Of a stretch of 64,000 nucleotides of DNA, positions 61,250 to 64,000 are shown piece by piece (positions within the stretch are counted from its first letter, which is position 1; each line of letters begins with the position of its first letter). Location of the stretch: contig NZ_CP129235.1 in the NCBI RefSeq assembly GCF_030413635.1, positions 1,674,001 to 1,738,000 on the forward strand, in the 5' to 3' direction. The translations under genes and the position numbers were made by a program. The notes beneath the pieces are model-generated. The model was given only the letters and a program-made list of their open reading frames with translations, made no database searches and was not told the origin of the DNA. This DNA is from Planococcus shenhongbingii (GTDB lineage: Bacteria; Bacillota; Bacilli; Bacillales_A; Planococcaceae).

Positions 61250-62158
61250 ATGGCCACTTTAGCTGAACTAATGGATGAAATTTCTATTGAAGCAGACAAT
61301 GCCGTTGCTGTAGCTGCCGCAGCCGATTTAGAAGTGCTTGAAGCCGTCAGTTTGGCAATCGAGCGAGATTTGGCCAGTTTCAGGCTATATGACGATGAAG
61401 CGAAGCTGAAACAAATGATCAGCACAAGCTTTCCGCATCTCATTAATCATCCAAAACTATTAATCTTTCATGTCAAAGGGGCAGCCCAGGCAGCCAAAGA
61501 AGCGGTCAAATCGGTTTATATGAACGACTCCAGTGTTTTGATGAAAGGCCATATACCGACAGCCGTGCTATTAAAAGCGGTGTTGAATCCAGATTTTGGC
61601 TTGCGGACCGGCAATGTATTATCCCACGTGGCAGCTTTTGAAATTGAAGGCTTTGACCGCCTGATTTTCATTACGGATGCCGGGATGAACATCGATCCTG
61701 ATTTGCAGCAAAAAGCACAAATTATACAAAACGCCGTTCAAATCGCCCGCTCTACTGGCGTCCAATTGCCCATTGTGGCACCGCTGGCCGCAGTGGAAGT
61801 GATAAATCCAGCAATGCAAGCGACGCTGGACGCCGCTGCCTTAACGGCGATGAACAAGCGCGGCCAAATTACCGATTGCATCGTCGATGGGCCGCTTGCG
61901 CTCGACAATGCCATTTCCCCAATTGCTGCAAAGCATAAAGGCATTACAGGCGACACCGCAGGCAAGGCGGACATTTTGCTGGTGCCCAATATCGAAGCAG
62001 GCAACATCCTGTACAAATCATTAGTGTATTTTTCAAAAGCGAAAGTGGGAGGCATCATAGCCGGGGCAAAAGCGCCGATTGTATTGACATCCCGTGCAGA
62101 CAGCGCTGAAAGCAAATTGTATTCACTGGCACTCGCACTTCGCTCGTCCAACATTTAA
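61250..62158 (+). CDS. ptb: phosphate butyryltransferase-like enzyme
   Basis: Converts branched-chain acyl-CoA and phosphate to acyl phosphate. 302 residues; VLSHVAAFEIEGFDRLIFITDAGMN, KHKGITGDTAGKADILLVPNIEAGNILYKSL and GAKAPIVLTSRAD are family blocks. The ATG of MATLAELMDE has GGGGTG seven bases before; an in-frame GTG three codons earlier is inside that site. Confidence 0.93.
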   Translation: MATLAELMDEISIEADNAVAVAAAADLEVLEAVSLAIERDLASFRLYDDEAKLKQMISTSFPHLINHPKLLIFHVKGAAQAAKEAVKSVYMNDSSVLMKGHIPTAVLLKAVLNPDFGLRTGNVLSHVAAFEIEGFDRLIFITDAGMNIDPDLQQKAQIIQNAVQIARSTGVQLPIVAPLAAVEVINPAMQATLDAAALTAMNKRGQITDCIVDGPLALDNAISPIAAKHKGITGDTAGKADILLVPNIEAGNILYKSLVYFSKAKVGGIIAGAKAPIVLTSRADSAESKLYSLALALRSSNI

Positions 62159-62183
62159 CGGAACATACTAGGAGGAAATGACA

Positions 62184-63281
62184 ATGGGTATTTTTGAAAA
62201 AATGGAACAGCACGATTATGAGCAACTGGTATTTTGCCAAGATAAAACTTCAGGGCTTAAAGCAATCATTTGCATTCACGACACAACTCTTGGGCCGGCA
62301 CTTGGCGGCACTCGCATGTGGAATTATGCGACGGAAGAAGAAGCAATCGAAGATGCAATCCGCCTTGGCCGCGGAATGACTTATAAAAACGCAGCAGCCG
62401 GGCTTAACCTTGGCGGCGGCAAAACGGTTATCATCGGCGATCCGCTAAAAGACAAAAACGAAGAAATGTTCCGTGCATTCGGTCGTTTTATCCAGGGCTT
62501 GAACGGTCGTTATATCACAGCGGAAGATGTAGGCACAACTGTTGCTGATATGGACTTGATCCATGAAGAAACTGACTTTGTCACGGGCATCTCTCCGGCG
62601 TTCGGTTCTTCAGGAAACCCTTCTCCTGTAACAGCTTACGGCGTATATATCGGCATGAAAGCTGCTGCACTGGAAGCGTTCGGCGACGATTCACTTGAAG
62701 GAAAAACGATTGCTGTCCAAGGTGTAGGAAACGTAGCTTATACATTATGCAAACACCTTCACGAAGAAGGCGCTAAATTGATCGTATCTGACATTAACCA
62801 AGAAGCAGTACAGCGCGCAGTAAATGACTTTGGAGCGACAGCTGTTGAACCGAATGAGATTTATTCACAAGAAGCCGATATTTTTGCTCCATGTGCGATG
62901 GGGGCCATCATCAACGATGACACGATTCCACAATTGAAAGTAAAAGCGGTAGCCGGTTCAGCAAACAACCAATTAAAAGAAGAACGCCATGGTGATGAAC
63001 TTGAAGCTCGCGGCATCGTTTATGCGCCGGATTTTGTTATTAACTCAGGCGGCGTTATCAACGTTGCAGATGAATTATACGGCTACAATAACGAACGCGC
63101 GATGAAACGCGTTGAAACAATCTATGACAGCATTTCGAAAATCTTCGCAATTTCTAAGCGGGACGGCATTCCTAGCTACCAGGCAGCAGACCGCATGGCT
63201 GAAGAACGCATTGAACGCGTAAGCAAATCACGCAGCCAGTTCATGCGCAACGAGCACAATATCTTAAGCAGAAGATTTTAA
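62184..63281 (+). CDS. bcd: leucine/branched-chain amino-acid dehydrogenase
   Basis: NAD-dependent oxidative deaminase of leucine, valine and isoleucine, 365 residues. [27 protein letters not shown] (catalytic Lys), [14 protein letters not shown] and the NAD site [16 protein letters not shown] are visible. AGGAGG is eight bases before the second ATG, which I use. It supplies the oxo acids whose CoA products go to ptb and buk. Confidence 0.95.
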   Translation: MGIFEKMEQHDYEQLVFCQDKTSGLKAIICIHDTTLGPALGGTRMWNYATEEEAIEDAIRLGRGMTYKNAAAGLNLGGGKTVIIGDPLKDKNEEMFRAFGRFIQGLNGRYITAEDVGTTVADMDLIHEETDFVTGISPAFGSSGNPSPVTAYGVYIGMKAAALEAFGDDSLEGKTIAVQGVGNVAYTLCKHLHEEGAKLIVSDINQEAVQRAVNDFGATAVEPNEIYSQEADIFAPCAMGAIINDDTIPQLKVKAVAGSANNQLKEERHGDELEARGIVYAPDFVINSGGVINVADELYGYNNERAMKRVETIYDSISKIFAISKRDGIPSYQAADRMAEERIERVSKSRSQFMRNEHNILSRRF

Positions 63282-63282
63282 A

Positions 63283-63553
63283 GAAAAGTGGAAAGAGCCG
63301 GTTAGCTTCGACAGTCAACAGACAAAGAGGCGAAGCGGCGCTTTTTGCCGCTAGCAAGAAAAGCGGAAGCGGCCGTTAAGATTCGACAGACATAAGACGA
63401 TCCGGCGAAGCGGCATGTTTTCAGCCGCACAGTCTCGAAAAGTGGAAGTGCCTGTCCAGCTCTGACAGGCGTAAGGCGGACCAGCGAAGTGGCGCTTTTT
63501 GCCACACAGCTGGGTTGGTTTATGTCCCGAAGAGCTAGGCACTGAACTAGACA
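63283..63553. repeat. three stem-loop repeat units before buk
   Basis: Units begin at GAAAAG in 63283, 63358 and 63437. Each holds a hairpin: GCGGC-GCTTTTT-GCCGC in the first, GCGGC...GCCGC in the second and GTGGC-GCTTTTT-GCCAC in the third, where both sides changed so pairing is kept. The third is complete, bounded by GTGCCT and AGGCAC with inner AGCTCT/AGAGCT and CCAGC/GCTGG pairs, and has the same tail as copy A at 9522. The rest of the interval to 63,674 holds no gene. Confidence 0.8.
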
Positions 63554-63674
63554 TCGGAGTGGCTTATGATCCGAGAATCTGGCCGCTGCAGCTGGACAAG
63601 AAAAGCGCAAACGTAAATAAAATAGGCGCTATAGAAAACCTTAAATGGACTTTAGAAAGAACGGAGGGATCGCT

Positions 63675-64000
63675 GTGCAAGAACAGCTGCATCGCATTTT
63701 GGTCATCAACCCGGGTTCAACTTCGACTAAAATTGGCGTTTTTGACAACGATATCCTGATTATGGAAAAGACCATCCGCCATTCATCGGAAGCGTTAGCC
63801 GGATTTTCTTCCATCATCGACCAGTACAGCTTCCGCAAACAGACGATTCTGGAGGCGTTGGATGAAGAGGGCATGAATGTTTCCAATCTTTCTGCCGTAT
63901 GTGGAAGAGGCGGGCTGCTGCGTCCGATTGAAGGCGGTACATATGCTGTGGATCAAGCGATGCTCGAGGATTTAAGAAAAGGGATTTTAGGGCAGCATGC
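63675..64000 (+). CDS. buk: butyrate kinase, N-terminal part (cut by window edge)
   Basis: First 108 codons of an acetate/butyrate kinase-family enzyme that makes ATP from acyl phosphate. The opening [20 protein letters not shown] is the phosphate-binding start of the ASKHA fold, and [17 protein letters not shown] is typical of Buk. The start is GTG with GGAGGG six bases upstream. It completes bcd-ptb-buk, though separated from bcd by 390 bases of repeats. Confidence 0.93.
   Translation, partial: MQEQLHRILVINPGSTSTKIGVFDNDILIMEKTIRHSSEALAGFSSIIDQYSFRKQTILEALDEEGMNVSNLSAVCGRGGLLRPIEGGTYAVDQAMLEDLRKGILGQH

Noticed and set aside
63302..63610. Minus-strand frames of 102 and 67 codons between bcd and buk
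   Set aside because: They read through the stem-loop repeats and repeat their own sequence as the units do.

Overview
The window is a chromosomal segment of a low-to-mid GC Gram-positive bacterium of the order Bacillales, most likely a member of the Planococcaceae such as Planococcus or a close relative. The basis is gene order: from cccA-trmK-yqfO at the left to bkdR-ptb-bcd-buk at the right, the order follows the yqf-yqg-yqh-yqi region of Bacillus subtilis. Shine-Dalgarno sites are strong, and GTG and TTG starts are common. The assignment to family is inference. It rests partly on the loss of sporulation genes from this otherwise conserved order: the spoIIIA operon is missing between efp and accB, and spoIVB is missing between recN and spo0A, although spo0A itself looks intact.

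Left part (1-15,800): the end of an acyl-CoA dehydrogenase, membrane cytochrome c550, TrmK, a Nif3-like protein, a small P-loop kinase, ispH, the helicase cshB and nfo. Next comes a zinc-uptake operon (znuC-znuB-zur) behind a clear Zur box, then a 750-base gene-free stretch full of repeats, ispG with a HAD nucleotidase, a DUF1189 membrane protein, a Na/Pi cotransporter behind a Pho box, yqgC and sodA. Middle-left (15,900-27,900): the PBP pbpA, the full pstSCAB-phoU phosphate system behind a textbook four-repeat Pho box, rpmG, 5-formyl-THF cyclo-ligase with yqgQ, an LtaS-type lipoteichoic acid synthase, and three small yqgW/X/Y-type genes.

Middle (28,000-39,500): the comGA-GG competence pseudopilus operon, aroK, and a tandem glycine riboswitch that controls gcvT-gcvPA-gcvPB. 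An AAA ATPase and a rhodanese-fold protein lie on the opposite strand, followed by the octanoyltransferase lipM. Middle-right (39,600-57,300): a B12-dependent ribonucleotide reductase (nrdJ) with paired NrdR boxes, aroQ, an Xaa-Pro peptidase, efp, accBC, an Asp23 protein, nusB, folD, xseAB, ispA, dxs, tlyA, argR behind an ARG box, recN and spo0A. Right end: a lipoprotein with a cupredoxin domain whose halves are in reversed order, a glycerophosphodiesterase, DUF2627, bkdR, ptb, bcd, a cluster of structured repeats, and the start of buk.

Functionally the window joins isoprenoid synthesis (dxs, ispA, ispG, ispH), one-carbon and glycine metabolism (gcv, folD, yqgN, lipM), fatty-acid initiation (accBC), branched-chain amino-acid breakdown (bkdR, ptb, bcd, buk) and metal and phosphate homeostasis. 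The most unusual observations are the apparently circularly permuted cupredoxin, a BkdR whose sigma-54 contact loop is degraded and whose target has no visible -24/-12 promoter, a family of dispersed stem-loop elements with compensatory base changes, helically phased 13-mers, and a comGD gene with no ordinary start codon before its prepilin leader.
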